Shown: positions 45,909 through 55,635 of the stretch, piece after piece
How positions within the stretch are numbered: position 1 is the stretch's first letter
Layout of the letters: every line of letters starts with the position of its first letter
Assembly: GCA_964621785.1 (NCBI GenBank)
Contig: CAZUPD010000001.1
Span: 62,001 to 126,000 of the forward strand
Source: JACKDW01 sp964621785
GTDB lineage: Bacteria > Myxococcota_A > Polyangia > Nannocystales > Nannocystaceae
DNA length: 64,000 nt
Direction of reading: 5' to 3'
The notes under the pieces: generated by a model
Database searches by the model: none
Told to the model about the DNA's origin: nothing
Seen by the model: only the letters and a program-made list of their open reading frames with translations
Program-made: the position numbers and the translations under genes

Positions 45909-48042
45909 CCTCGACCCGTACATCGTAAAAGATCGCACCGCCGCCCATGTCGGTTTGGTCCTGCGGCACAACTTGATTGATATTACAACCATCGGGGGAG
46001 TACTTGGCCCACCACACCCCCGGGGCCACCACGACTCCTGGGCGGACATCCTCGCCGATTGTCGCCGTCACTTCGACTTCGCCGACTCGATTGTGGAGAC
46101 GGACGCGTTGGCCTTCGTGGATCCCGCGGGCGTTTGCATCGTCGGGATGGAGTTTGACCACGGGCGTTCGTTCGCGCTTGCGCAGGCGCTCGAGGTTGAC
46201 AAACGAACTGTTGAGAAACGAATGGGCCGGCGGTGAGAGGCACGTCAGGCCCTCGCCGTCGCTGGTTTCGACCAGTGGTGGCGTGTAGTCGGGGACCGGG
46301 TCGTAGCCCGCGTCCAACATTGATTGACTATACAATTCACATTTGCCACTCGGCGTCAAAAAACCCCCCTCGGCAAACGGGAGATAGGGCTCGGGCAGGT
46401 TGAGGCGGCAAAAGCCTTCCCGCAAGAGCCTGTCGAAGGTGATGCCTTCGAACACCTCGTGTTGTTGACTGTTGACAAACTCGCGCAGGATGTCGCGGTC
46501 GGACTGGGCAAACTCGGGATCGTCGTGACCGAGGGCCGCCGCGATTCGGCGGAAGATTTCGCTGTTCGGCAGGGCTTGATGGAGCGGGTCGATGGCCGGG
46601 CGATTGAGGGCGAGATAGAGATGTCCGTAGGGCTTGAGGAGATCCCAATGTTCGAGCTGGGTGGTTGCCGGCAACACGTAGTCGGCCCAGTCGGCGGTGT
46701 CGGTCTGGAAGTGCTCGAGAACCACCGTCAGCAAGTCCTCGCGCGCGAGCCCGGCACGGACCGCGCGTTGGTCGGGATTGACGGCCACCGGATTGGCGTT
46801 GTAGACGATCAATGCATGTACAGGAGATCCGGCATCTTCCGGTGTGGGGATGGGATCGTTGGGCTCGGCCCGCAACAACGCCCGCGCACGTACGGCCGGG
46901 TCGAGGCTGAGGGCGTCGCCGAGAAAGCTCATGTTGAAACACCGGGGACGGGGGGCCGCGGCGAGGTGCTCGCCTAGCAATTGAGAGCGGTCGAACATGA
47001 ACTGGCCGCTGGTGCTGAGCAAGATGCCTCCGCCGCGAACCTTGAAGGCACCGACAATGGCGGGCAGGCAGGTGAGGGTACGAACCGCCATCCCGCCGCC
47101 GCGGTGGCGCTGAAGTCCGTAGTTGATGCGGATCGCCGGTGCCCTAGTCGTTGCATATTCACGTGCGAGGGCGACGATACGGTCGCGGTCAATTCCGGTG
47201 ATCGCGGCCACGCGCTCGGGTGGGAACTCGCGGACCCGGGCCCGCAGCTGGTCGGCGCCGAGGGTGTGTTGTGCGAGATAGGATTGATCTTCGAGGCCCT
47301 CGGCGAACACGATGTGCATGATTCCGAGGGCGAGGGCGGCATCTGTGCCCGGGCGGATCGGGAGCCATTCGTCGGCCGCCTTGGCAGTACGTGTACATAC
47401 AGGATCGATGACGATGATCTTGGCCCCGCGCTTGCGGGCGGCGAGTGCATACCGCCACAGGTGGGGGTTGCTGGTGAGCGTGTTGCTGCCCCAGATCAGC
47501 ACGAGGCTGGCGTGGGCAAAGTCGAGGGGGTCCATCCCGATCGCGGCGCCGGTTGTGTATGTGTGACCGACACCTCCGGCTTTGGAACAGATCGTGCGCG
47601 CGAGCTCGCTGGCACCGACCTTGTGAAACAGTCGCTGGGCCATGGCTTCGCCCTGCAGTAACCCCATGGTCCCGGCGTACGAGTAGGGCAGGACCGCGGC
47701 GGGAGTGCGTTCGATGATCCGCCCTAGACGATCGCCGATTTCGGCGAGTGCGACGTCCCACGTGATGGGCTCAAACCGTCCCTGGCCCTTGGGCCCGCTG
47801 CGGCGAAGTGGGGTTTGCAGACGCTCGGGGTGATAGGTGCGTTCGAGGTAGCGATCGACTTTGGAGCACAGGGCCCCGCGCGTCAGCGGATGCTCCGGAT
47901 GCCCACGAAGATCGACGGCGCGTCCGCTGTCGCGATCGACGGCAACCTGCCACGAGCACGTGTCCGGACAATCGTGCGGACATACTCCGGTGACGATGCG
48001 GCGCGAAGGGTCGTCAAAGGCACGGCGGGTCGGGGTGTCCAC
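45880..48042 (-). CDS. Molybdopterin-dependent oxidoreductase
   Basis: A 720-residue enzyme of the DMSO reductase superfamily (BisC-like anaerobic dehydrogenases). The N-terminal [4Fe-4S] ligands are in CPHDCPDTC and GALCSK. Molybdopterin-binding segments follow: SYAGTMGLLQGEAM, SKAGGVGHTYTTG, IWGSNTLTSNPHLW, KIIVIDPVCTRTA and, near the end, RVRLHNRVGEVEVTATIGEDVRPG. No twin-arginine signal is present, so it is cytoplasmic. The substrate is unknown and no partner subunit genes are near. GTG 48042 is chosen because the only upstream start (TTG 48090) would add residues encoded by the repeat sequence there. Confidence 0.9.
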   Translation of the reverse strand: MDTPTRRAFDDPSRRIVTGVCPHDCPDTCSWQVAVDRDSGRAVDLRGHPEHPLTRGALCSKVDRYLERTYHPERLQTPLRRSGPKGQGRFEPITWDVALAEIGDRLGRIIERTPAAVLPYSYAGTMGLLQGEAMAQRLFHKVGASELARTICSKAGGVGHTYTTGAAIGMDPLDFAHASLVLIWGSNTLTSNPHLWRYALAARKRGAKIIVIDPVCTRTAKAADEWLPIRPGTDAALALGIMHIVFAEGLEDQSYLAQHTLGADQLRARVREFPPERVAAITGIDRDRIVALAREYATTRAPAIRINYGLQRHRGGGMAVRTLTCLPAIVGAFKVRGGGILLSTSGQFMFDRSQLLGEHLAAAPRPRCFNMSFLGDALSLDPAVRARALLRAEPNDPIPTPEDAGSPVHALIVYNANPVAVNPDQRAVRAGLAREDLLTVVLEHFQTDTADWADYVLPATTQLEHWDLLKPYGHLYLALNRPAIDPLHQALPNSEIFRRIAAALGHDDPEFAQSDRDILREFVNSQQHEVFEGITFDRLLREGFCRLNLPEPYLPFAEGGFLTPSGKCELYSQSMLDAGYDPVPDYTPPLVETSDGEGLTCLSPPAHSFLNSSFVNLERLRKRERTPVVKLHPDDANARGIHEGQRVRLHNRVGEVEVTATIGEDVRPGVVVAPGVWWAKYSPDGCNINQVVPQDQTDMGGGAIFYDVRVEVTPVVVSTE

Positions 48043-48060
48043 AGGACGAGGGTATCTTGT

Positions 48061-48270
48061 TTTGCTCGCGGCGTATTTTCTTGCGGGCAAAGGTATCGCG
48101 GCTCGAGTTCGATGTTACCTGCGCGGCAAAAAGAAGATCGCGGTACGACGGACATGTTGCGGCCCGAGTCCGTGTCCCGGCGAGAACATACGCCGCGAGC
48201 AAAAAGAAGATCGCGGTACGACGGGCATGTCGCGGCCGAGCACGTATCCCGGCGAGAAAATACGCCGCGA
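48061..48270. repeat. 73-bp tandem repeat with inverted end copy
   Basis: Two direct copies, 48126-48198 and 48199-48270, of a 73-bp unit beginning GCAAAAAGAAGATCGCGG and ending near CGCCGCGA, with a handful of differences. The sequence at 48061-48079 is the inverted form of the unit end (TTTGCTCGCGGCGTATTTT), so the region can fold back on itself. It fills the divergent gap between the oxidoreductase and the propeller-like lipoprotein and likely holds or replaces their promoters. It may be one member of a dispersed intergenic repeat family. Confidence 0.8.
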
Positions 48271-48296
48271 TCATAAAAGAGTTTACAATCGTGGCG

Positions 48297-49373
48297 ATGG
48301 TGCGGGCACTCGCGGTGCTGTTGGCATTCGGACTGTGGGCCGGTTGTGGCGATGGCCAGCAAATGACGGACAGTGGTTCGTCCGATCCCACGGAGGCGAC
48401 CTCGTTGCCGACGACCTCGACGGGTCCGCCGACCCTGACCGATCCGTTGCCTACCGATGGACCGCCGCAGGTCGAGTGGGAGACACAACTTCTGGTCGGG
48501 GCCGAGGTCGGTTCGTTTTTCGGTGTCTGGGGTCCGGCGTCCGACGACATGTTTGTCGTCGGGGGGCAAGTCGACGCCGGAGTGATCTACCGCAACGGTT
48601 CGGGGTCGTGGCAACAACAGGAGATCGGCAAACTTCCGCGGCTCAACTGGGTCCACGGGATCGACGGCTACATTGTCGTTGTCGGGCATGGTGGCACGGC
48701 TCTGCACCTTGACGAGGGTGCCTGGGTCGTCGACGAGACTCCGACCACCGCGAGATTGTGGGGCGTGTGGGGACCCGCAGCCGATGATCTGTGGGCGGTC
48801 GGCGGTGATACTGGGGACGCCGCACCCCCGGTGTTGTTGCACTGGCAAGGCAGCGATTGGGAGCAGGTTGCCTTCGACCTCGAAACCGATGCACGTGCAT
48901 TGTTCAAGGTGTGGGGGACGGGCCCTAGCGACATCTTTGCCGTCGGCGATCGGGGCCTTTTGATCCACTACGACGGCGTCCAGTGGGGGGCACAGAACTC
49001 GGGCACAAAGTCGTCGATCATCGGAGTTTGGGGGCGAGCATCGGATGATGTCGTCATTTCCGGAGGTCGCAGCTCCGGGATTGTCGTTCGCAACCACATG
49101 GGAGCTTGGTCTGGCCGTCGGTTCAGTGAGCGCGAGGGTTTTGATGGCGCCTGGATGGACCTCGACGGGGTTGCCACGGTCGTGGGCCGCCGCGGGTTCA
49201 TCGGACGTTTCCCCCCCGGGTCACTCGAGCCCGAGATCGAAGTCAGCGGCACCGAAGTAGAACTCCACGGTGTTTATGGTTTACCGGACGGCCGGATCTT
49301 TGCCGTCGGGGGCTTGTTTGATGCAAGTCCGTACACCGTCGGCGTCATCTTGATGCGCCCGTTACAGCCGTGA
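48297..49373 (+). CDS. Lipoprotein with beta-propeller-type WG/VG repeats
   Basis: A 358-residue lipoprotein (lipobox LWAGC, Thr/Pro linker). The mature part is made of about six repeats of the form GVWGPASDDMFVVG, for example LWGVWGPAADDLWAVGG, LFKVWGTGPSDIFAVGD and IIGVWGRASDDVVISGG, each 40-50 residues. Such repeats fold as beta-propellers and are frequent in myxobacterial surface proteins. No catalytic residues are evident. Confidence 0.8.
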   Translation: MVRALAVLLAFGLWAGCGDGQQMTDSGSSDPTEATSLPTTSTGPPTLTDPLPTDGPPQVEWETQLLVGAEVGSFFGVWGPASDDMFVVGGQVDAGVIYRNGSGSWQQQEIGKLPRLNWVHGIDGYIVVVGHGGTALHLDEGAWVVDETPTTARLWGVWGPAADDLWAVGGDTGDAAPPVLLHWQGSDWEQVAFDLETDARALFKVWGTGPSDIFAVGDRGLLIHYDGVQWGAQNSGTKSSIIGVWGRASDDVVISGGRSSGIVVRNHMGAWSGRRFSEREGFDGAWMDLDGVATVVGRRGFIGRFPPGSLEPEIEVSGTEVELHGVYGLPDGRIFAVGGLFDASPYTVGVILMRPLQP

Positions 49374-49566
49374 TGCCGCGTGGGACGTGCGGAGTCCTCT
49401 CACTGCGCCGCGTATGTCACATCCGTGATGTGGCAACAATCCACGCGGTTCCCGCGGCGGGCGCTACGCAGTCGGCCGACGTTGGGTATCGACAATCGCC
49501 GGTCGATACGTCCCACAGATCACCGCTGCTGGGATTTGCCAGGCGACCTCGTGGTATGGTCCGCCC

Positions 49567-51648
49567 ATGTTTGACCTGTCCTGTTTCGTCCTCAATCAGC
49601 GCGTCAGCTATGGCGTGCGCCTCTCCGGGTGTTTTGCGTTAATCGGCTTGATCGCGGGTTGTGGCGGCAGCAACCAGACGACGACCGAGACGGATAGCGC
49701 GACCGAGACCGAGACCGAGACCGAGTCCGACACGCGGACGACCGACACAACTTTTACACCGACGACAACGCTACCGACGACGGGACCGAGTGGTTCCGAG
49801 TCGGAATCCGAGTCGGAATCCGAGACCGAGGGTCCGACGACCGACGACCCGACCGATACGGAGACGACCGATACGGAGACAACCGACACGGAGACGACGT
49901 CGGATACGGAGACGACGTCGGATAGCGAGACCACCGGCCCAAGTTGTAACGAGGGCGAAGTGATGTGCGCCGGCGATGACGCGAGTACGTGTGTCGACGG
50001 TGAGTGGAGTGAGCCCGAACCCTGCGACTATGGCTGTGAAGACGGCGTGGGATGTCTCGATCCGTGTGTCGAGGGCGAAGTGCTGTGTGTCGAGGGCGGC
50101 GCTTCGACATGTGTCGACGGTGTGTTCACCGATCCCGATCCCTGTGATGATGTTTGTGTCGCTGACCTTGGATGTGTCGCCTGTATCCCCGGCGCGTCCA
50201 AGTGTGAGGGCGGCAATTCGATGGTCTGCACGGAAAACGGGGAGGCCTACGAACTCGACGAGCTGTGCGACGAAGTCCAGGGCGTGTTTTGCAACGAGGA
50301 CGCAGGGGTCTGCGACGGCGACTGTGCGCCGGGCAACCTCCAGCTCGACTACCTCGGATGTGAGTACTACGCGACGGTCACCCAGCAGCAGGATTCGGGG
50401 ATCCAGGGGACCGACTTTTTCGCCATCACGATCGCCAACTCGTCCGATCAACAGACCCATGTCGAGATCGAAGGCGGGAACTACAGTACACAGGTCGATG
50501 TGATGCCCAACAGTGTGGAGCGGGTCATCCTGCCGTGGAATAACGCCCTGTACAAAGGGACGGGTCCCACGAAAATTGTCGAAAATGCGGCCTACCGCAT
50601 CCGCGCCGACCATCCGGTGACGGTGTCGCAGTACAGCCCGATCGATACCGATGTCACCAACGATGCATCGCTCCTGCTCCCGGTCAACGCGTGGACCGGG
50701 ACGGCACTGGTTGCCTCGTACCCGTTTTGGATCAATCAACTCAATCCCAACCTCAAGACACCGGGGTTTTACGCGGTGGTGGCAAGCGAGGATGGGACAA
50801 AGGTGCAGCTACATCCTTCTTCCAGCAGTGTGGTGCAGCCAGGCGATGGGGTCGCCGAAGACGGAACCGGCGAGGTCACACTCAACCGCGGGGATGTGCT
50901 CCAAGTCGTCACCAGTTTAGAGGCCGGCGACCTGACCGGAACCATCGTCGAAGCCGATCGTCCGATCCAAGTCATCGGCGGCCACAGCTGTACCGAGGTT
51001 CCGCAAATGACCCTCGCGTGCGACCACCTCGAAGAAGTGATGCCACCGATGGAGTCGCTGTTGTCGACCTATGTGGTGATGCCCCCGGTCCAGACGCCCA
51101 ACAGCGCGCTGTTCCACGGCCAGGTCGTGCGGGTCATCGCTGCCGAGCCGGATACGTCGGTGACGTTCACACCCGATATCGGTCAAGACACGGTGCTGGC
51201 CGCAGCGGGTGACTTCATCGAGATTCCCCCAGGTACCGATCGCTATGTCGTTCAAGCCGAGGACAACAAGAAGATCCTGGTGGCCCAGTACATGGTCGGA
51301 GCCCAGGGAGGGTACGGTCAAAGCGATCCGTCCATGGCTCTGGCAGTGGCGACCGGCCAGTACCGAACCGATTTCCTGATCCACGCACCTCCGACATGGG
51401 CAGCGAACTACGCCAACTTGATTGCACCCCTCGGAGCGATGGTGGATGTCGACGGGGATACCGTCCCCGAAAGCGAGTTCACACCGATCCCACAGACCGA
51501 TTACATGACGGCGACCGTGCTGCTGAGCAACGAGGGAGACGGCAACCATAGGATCGAGTCGGACGAGAAGATCGCCGTCGCAGTTTACGGGGCTCAGACG
51601 TTCGGTAGTTACTGGATAGTCGGTGGCCTCGATCTCAAGCATTTTTAG
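49567..51648 (+). CDS. Lipoprotein with IgGFc-binding-like domain
   Basis: 693 residues: lipobox LIAGC, then about 100 residues of Thr/Glu/Asp/Ser repeats (ETETETES, SESESESE, DTETTDTETT) that are also tandem repeats in the DNA (about 49680-49940). Next comes a Cys-rich region with EGEVxCxxGxxSTCVDG units (about 130-255). The C-terminal 430 residues resemble the IgGFc-binding N-terminal domain: FFAITIANSSDQQTHVEI, YRIRADHPVTVSQYSP, DASLLLPVNAWTGTALVASYPFW, and PIQVIGGHSCTEVP. Such proteins are found in many large-genome bacteria; binding of a surface partner is inference. A strong hairpin follows the stop. Confidence 0.82.
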   Translation: MFDLSCFVLNQRVSYGVRLSGCFALIGLIAGCGGSNQTTTETDSATETETETESDTRTTDTTFTPTTTLPTTGPSGSESESESESETEGPTTDDPTDTETTDTETTDTETTSDTETTSDSETTGPSCNEGEVMCAGDDASTCVDGEWSEPEPCDYGCEDGVGCLDPCVEGEVLCVEGGASTCVDGVFTDPDPCDDVCVADLGCVACIPGASKCEGGNSMVCTENGEAYELDELCDEVQGVFCNEDAGVCDGDCAPGNLQLDYLGCEYYATVTQQQDSGIQGTDFFAITIANSSDQQTHVEIEGGNYSTQVDVMPNSVERVILPWNNALYKGTGPTKIVENAAYRIRADHPVTVSQYSPIDTDVTNDASLLLPVNAWTGTALVASYPFWINQLNPNLKTPGFYAVVASEDGTKVQLHPSSSSVVQPGDGVAEDGTGEVTLNRGDVLQVVTSLEAGDLTGTIVEADRPIQVIGGHSCTEVPQMTLACDHLEEVMPPMESLLSTYVVMPPVQTPNSALFHGQVVRVIAAEPDTSVTFTPDIGQDTVLAAAGDFIEIPPGTDRYVVQAEDNKKILVAQYMVGAQGGYGQSDPSMALAVATGQYRTDFLIHAPPTWAANYANLIAPLGAMVDVDGDTVPESEFTPIPQTDYMTATVLLSNEGDGNHRIESDEKIAVAVYGAQTFGSYWIVGGLDLKHF

Positions 51649-51672
51649 CGTTTTGAACGCGCGGGTTATTTC

Positions 51673-51720
51673 GGCCGAGGACAGGCCCTGAGCGGCTAGC
51701 AGTAGGGCCTGTCCTCGGCC
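51673..51720. terminator. 17-bp perfect inverted repeat after the IgGFc-like gene
   Basis: GGCCGAGGACAGGCCCT (51673-51689) pairs perfectly with 51704-51720 around a 14-nt loop, 25 bp after the stop codon. There is no U-tract, so it may be a terminator hairpin or the end of a repeat element. The left arm and loop recur, slightly altered, at 52003-52025. Confidence 0.55.
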
Positions 51721-52020
51721 AAAATCCCACCGCGAATCGTTGGTCAGGCTTGGTCGGCTTCGATGGGTGGCGCGGGTGGTCGGCTTCGAATGGGTCGGCT
51801 TCGATAGGCGTCGCTGTCCTCGGCCGCGATTCCACCGCGAATCGTTGATCAGGCGTGGTCGGCTTCGAAGGGTGGCGCGGGTGGTCGGCCGCGATTCCAC
51901 CGCGAATCGTTGGTCAGGCGTGGTCGGCTTCGATGGGCGTCGCCACTGAGGGCCTGTTCGGCCGCGATTCCACCGCGAATCGTTGGGTCGCGCGGGTGAT
52001 GTCGAGGACAGGCGCTGAGC
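51721..52020. repeat. Intergenic block of four direct repeats
   Basis: Four copies of a unit around CACCGCGAATCGTTGGTCAG (near 51728, 51832, 51897 and 51969), three of them followed by TGGTCGGCTTCGA, in a 385-bp gap without a gene. Each unit contains a small hairpin (CGATTC/GAATCG). The block is bounded by GAGGACAGG-CTGAGCGGCT on both sides (51678 and 52003). It does not encode a conserved-looking protein in any frame. Confidence 0.75.
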
Positions 52021-52033
52021 GGCTCGCGTCCTC

Positions 52034-53014
52034 TCACTCCGGTTGTTGCTCGGCCCATGTCAAAAATGCCGCGAGCCCATCTGAGAATGGGGTTTTTGGT
52101 GCATATCCAAGTATCTCGCCTGCGTGTTGGATGTCCGCATAGGTCACCGGCACATCACCTGGCTGATCGGGCAGGCGTTCGATGATCGCCTCGCGCCCGA
52201 CCGCGTGTTCGATGTGGGCCACCATTTCGGCCAGCGTGATCGGAGTGCCGTTGCCGAGGTTACAAATCTCGTGGTCCCGCGCAAGCGTGGCATGACAGGC
52301 GCTGAGGATACCCCCGACAATATCGCCTACAAACGTGTAGTCGCGGCGCGAGCTTCCGTCGCCAAACAGGGTGATCGGGAGGCCGGCGGCGATGCGTTGG
52401 GCAAACGTGCGAATTGCGAGATCGGGGCGTTGACGGGGGCCGTAGACAGTAAAAAACCGGAGGGAGATTGCCTGAAACGGATATAAGTGTGCGTATGCAC
52501 CGACGAGTGCCTCCCCGGCAATTTTCGTTGCTGCGTAGGGCGAGGCCGGATGTTCGAGGCGGTGGTGCTCGGCAAATGGTGTGGTCGGGTTGCACCCGTA
52601 GACCGAAGACGACGACCCAAAGACAAACCGCTGGACGCCGTGGTGACGGGCTACCTCGAGTAGGTTGAGTGTGCCTTCGACGTTGACCGTCTGGTACAGC
52701 CTTGGCTGACTCAGGGACGGACGGACACCCGCTCGCGCGGCGAGGTGAATGACGACCTCGGGCTTGAACGCGGCTGCGGCCTTGTCGACTGCGGCTGCAT
52801 CGCGGATGTCCCCTTCGTACAGGCGGTAGTTTGTGTGTCGTTGGTGCGCTGCGATGTTCCTGCGTTTGAGGGCGGGGTCGTAGTAGTCGTTGAAGTTGTC
52901 GATCACCGCGACCTCGCACCCCTGGGACAGGAGGCGGTCGACACAGTGGCTGCCGATAAAGCCGGCTCCGCCGGTGACCAAAAATCGCGCGGGCTGAGGA
53001 TCCATCCTCGACAT
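52034..53014 (-). CDS. NAD-dependent epimerase, UDP-glucuronate 4-epimerase type
   Basis: A 326-residue short-chain dehydrogenase/reductase of the extended type: Rossmann motif TGGAGFIGSH, catalytic SSSSVYG and YAATK, RFFTVYGPRQRPD, and FVGDIVGG. The DNFNDYYDPALKRRN segment is characteristic of UDP-glucuronate 4-epimerases (CapI/LspL type), which make UDP-galacturonate. galU and ugd, which supply UDP-glucuronate, are next door in the opposite direction. The start could be 53029, 53014 or 53005; none has an ideal Shine-Dalgarno. Confidence 0.87.
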   Translation of the reverse strand: MSRMDPQPARFLVTGGAGFIGSHCVDRLLSQGCEVAVIDNFNDYYDPALKRRNIAAHQRHTNYRLYEGDIRDAAAVDKAAAAFKPEVVIHLAARAGVRPSLSQPRLYQTVNVEGTLNLLEVARHHGVQRFVFGSSSSVYGCNPTTPFAEHHRLEHPASPYAATKIAGEALVGAYAHLYPFQAISLRFFTVYGPRQRPDLAIRTFAQRIAAGLPITLFGDGSSRRDYTFVGDIVGGILSACHATLARDHEICNLGNGTPITLAEMVAHIEHAVGREAIIERLPDQPGDVPVTYADIQHAGEILGYAPKTPFSDGLAAFLTWAEQQPE

Positions 53015-53150
53015 CGTCGTGAAACCCATCGCACTTGGCAAGTCGCGGCTTCCTCGGGTTCCCAGGCGATCGGTTGCCCGGTGTTTGTGTTGGTGTACGG
53101 GTCTGGGCGGCGCGGTTGATTGCGACACACGCCTGTGGCAAGACGTGCGG

Positions 53151-54044
53151 GTGACTGGCCCGACTCGCGTGCGCAAGTGTGTGTTCCCCGTGGGTGGACT
53201 GGGTACTCGATTTTTGCCGGCGACCAAGGCCATGCCCAAGGAGATGCTGCCGGTCGTCGACCGCCCGCTGATCCAATATGCCGTCGAGGAGGCGCGTCGG
53301 GCCGGCATTGAAGAGTTCATCTTTGTGACCGGGCGAGGCAAGGCGGCGATCGAAGACCACTTCGACCGCTCGTGGGAGTTAGAGGCGGTGTTGCGGGACC
53401 GCGGGCAAATCGAGTTGCTCACCGAGTTGCAGGCGACGCTGCCAGAGCCCGGACAAATTGCCTATACACGTCAACAGGAACCGTTGGGGCTCGGCCACGC
53501 GATTTGGTGTGCCCGGCATCTGGTCGGCGACGAGCCGTTTGCGGTGATGCTGGCCGATGACCTTGTCCTTGCAGATACACCGTGCCTCGGGCAAATGCTC
53601 GCGCGGCATGGGCAAAATGGCGGTCGCGGGCATATGGTGGCGGTCATCGATGTCCCCCGCAGCCAGACCCGTCGCTACGGGATCCTCGATGTCACCGACG
53701 ACGATGGCACCCTGGTGTCGGCCCGCGGTTTGGTCGAAAAGCCCGCCCCCGAAGATGCACCCTCGACCGTTTCGATCATCGGCCGCTACCTGTTGCAACC
53801 GAGTGTCTTCGCCGAGCTCGAGCGCCAGGAGCGGGGGGCCGGTGGCGAGGTTCAGCTGACCGATGCGATCGCCCGGACGCTGTCACAGGAGCCACTGTTC
53901 GGGTTTCGGTTTGTCGGTCAACGCTTCGACTGCGGCACCCAACCGGGGTTCCTACGGGCGACGGTCGCCCACGCACTGGCCCGCCCCGATCTTCGTATGC
54001 ATATGCAAAAAATTCTTCGGGAGTACCAACCCCGCAACGAGTGA
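53151..54044 (+). CDS. galU: UTP-glucose-1-phosphate uridylyltransferase
   Basis: A 297-residue nucleotidyltransferase that makes UDP-glucose: FPVGGLGTRFLPATKAMPKEMLPVVDRPLIQYAVEEA at the N-terminus, EPLGLGHAIWCAR, MLADDLVL, LVEKPAPEDAPS and GFRFVGQRFDCGTQPGFL. All fit GalU in order and length. GTG 53151 is chosen since the frame upstream is not GalU-like. It shares a divergent region with the epimerase and precedes ugd by 172 bp. Confidence 0.94.
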   Translation: MTGPTRVRKCVFPVGGLGTRFLPATKAMPKEMLPVVDRPLIQYAVEEARRAGIEEFIFVTGRGKAAIEDHFDRSWELEAVLRDRGQIELLTELQATLPEPGQIAYTRQQEPLGLGHAIWCARHLVGDEPFAVMLADDLVLADTPCLGQMLARHGQNGGRGHMVAVIDVPRSQTRRYGILDVTDDDGTLVSARGLVEKPAPEDAPSTVSIIGRYLLQPSVFAELERQERGAGGEVQLTDAIARTLSQEPLFGFRFVGQRFDCGTQPGFLRATVAHALARPDLRMHMQKILREYQPRNE

Positions 54045-54216
54045 CCGACCGTGGCTTTTCTCGCCTGGCACCCCGCACGATCTTGTCGCAGTTGGGTTTC
54101 AGAGAATTGCAACTGTCGTGGCGCTCCCGTAAGATTCGCGGAGCCCAATCTCGGCAACATCGACGGACGAGCCGATACGCGAGACATCCACGGGCCGCAA
54201 GAACACCAAGATTGCC

Positions 54217-55548
54217 ATGAAAATAGCGATGATCGGTTCGGGGTATGTCGGGCTTGTGTCCGGCGCCTGTTTTTCGGAGTTCGGGACCACGGTTGTGTGT
54301 GTCGACCGCGATAGCAACAAAATCGCGGCGCTCAACTCGGGGGACATCCCGATCTACGAACCGGGTCTCGACCGTTTGGTTGCGGCCAATGTCCGCGGTG
54401 GTCGACTGAGCTTTACGACCGACCTCAAAGCTGCGGTGGCCGGGGTCGATGCTGTGTTTATCGCTGTCGGCACCCCGACGCGTCGGGGTGATGGCCACGC
54501 CGATCTCAGTTTTGTCCACGCGGCCGCGCGCGAGCTGGCCGAGGCAATGACCGACTACTGTGTCGTCGTCACCAAGTCGACCGTACCTGTGGGCACCGGT
54601 CGCGAAGTTGCCGCGATCATCCGCGAGGCCCGTCCCGACGCCAGCTTTGACATGGTCAGCAATCCCGAGTTCTTGCGCGAGGGTTCGGCGATCGACGACT
54701 TCATGCGCCCCGACCGGGTGGTGATTGGGGCCGAGACTGAACGTGCCCGAAAGGTCATGCGCCAGTTGTACCGCCCGCTGTACCTCAACGAGACACCGAT
54801 CGTGTTCACCGGTCTAGAGACCGCCGAGCTCATCAAATACGCCGCCAATGCGTTTTTGGCCACCAAGATCACGTTTATCAATGAGATGGCCGACCTGTGT
54901 GAACGCGTCGGTGCCGATGTGCAACAGGTCGCCCGCGGGATCGGACTCGACCGCAGGATCGGTCCCAAGTTTTTGCACGCTGGGCCCGGCTACGGCGGTT
55001 CGTGTTTTCCCAAGGACACCCTCGCACTGGTGCGCACCGCCCAACACCACAACACCCCGACGCGGATCGTCGAGTCGGTGGTCGAGGTCAACAACCGACG
55101 CAAGCGGGACATGGCCGTCAAGATCATCGACCACATGGGCGGGGATGTGGCCGGCAAGACGATCGGGGTGTTGGGCGTGACGTTCAAACCCAACACTGAC
55201 GATATGCGCGAGGCCCCTTCGCTGACGATCATACCGATGTTGCAACGGGCTGGCGCGACGATCCGTGCATATGACCCCGAGGGCATGCGGGAGGCGGCGG
55301 CCCTGCTCCCAGGCGTAACCTGGTGTGACGGGGCCTATCAGGCGATGGATGGCGCGGATTGTTTGGTGATCGTCACCGAGTGGAACGCGTTTCGCGACCT
55401 CGACCTCGCCCGTGTCAAACAGGCCATGCGCGCCCCCAACTTGGTCGACCTCCGCAATATCTACAGTCCTGGGCGCATGCGGGAGGCGGGGTTTGTGTAC
55501 ACAGGGGTGGGCCGTGGCAAGGCGAGTACACAACCGGCAGGGGGTTGA
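54217..55548 (+). CDS. ugd: UDP-glucose 6-dehydrogenase
   Basis: A 443-residue enzyme that oxidises UDP-glucose twice with NAD+ to UDP-glucuronate. It shows GSGYVGLVSGACFSEFG (NAD site), VGTPTRRGDGHADLS, TKSTVPVGT, SNPEFLREGSAIDDF, ELIKYAANAFLATKI, the catalytic Cys263 in YGGSCFPKDT, and LGVTFKPNTDDMREAPSL. With galU and the adjacent epimerase it forms a route from glucose-1-phosphate to UDP-glucuronate and UDP-galacturonate for capsule or exopolysaccharide. Confidence 0.95.
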   Translation: MKIAMIGSGYVGLVSGACFSEFGTTVVCVDRDSNKIAALNSGDIPIYEPGLDRLVAANVRGGRLSFTTDLKAAVAGVDAVFIAVGTPTRRGDGHADLSFVHAAARELAEAMTDYCVVVTKSTVPVGTGREVAAIIREARPDASFDMVSNPEFLREGSAIDDFMRPDRVVIGAETERARKVMRQLYRPLYLNETPIVFTGLETAELIKYAANAFLATKITFINEMADLCERVGADVQQVARGIGLDRRIGPKFLHAGPGYGGSCFPKDTLALVRTAQHHNTPTRIVESVVEVNNRRKRDMAVKIIDHMGGDVAGKTIGVLGVTFKPNTDDMREAPSLTIIPMLQRAGATIRAYDPEGMREAAALLPGVTWCDGAYQAMDGADCLVIVTEWNAFRDLDLARVKQAMRAPNLVDLRNIYSPGRMREAGFVYTGVGRGKASTQPAGG

Positions 55549-55635
55549 GCGGAGGCTGCTAGGGGGCGAGTTGACTGTGGGTCTACGTGCTGTAGATCAA
55601 CAAATCGCCTGGGAGCACCGTGGTATCACATTCCG

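Noticed and set aside
48126..48270. CRISPR or coding repeat
   Set aside because: Units are directly adjacent with no spacers, and the frames through them are basic and low quality.
49680..49940. DNA tandem repeat as a mobile or satellite element
   Set aside because: It is in frame within a lipoprotein linker and explained by Thr/Glu/Ser peptide repeats.
51721..52020. CRISPR array
   Set aside because: Repeats are of irregular spacing and the intervening sequence is itself repeated; no cas genes.
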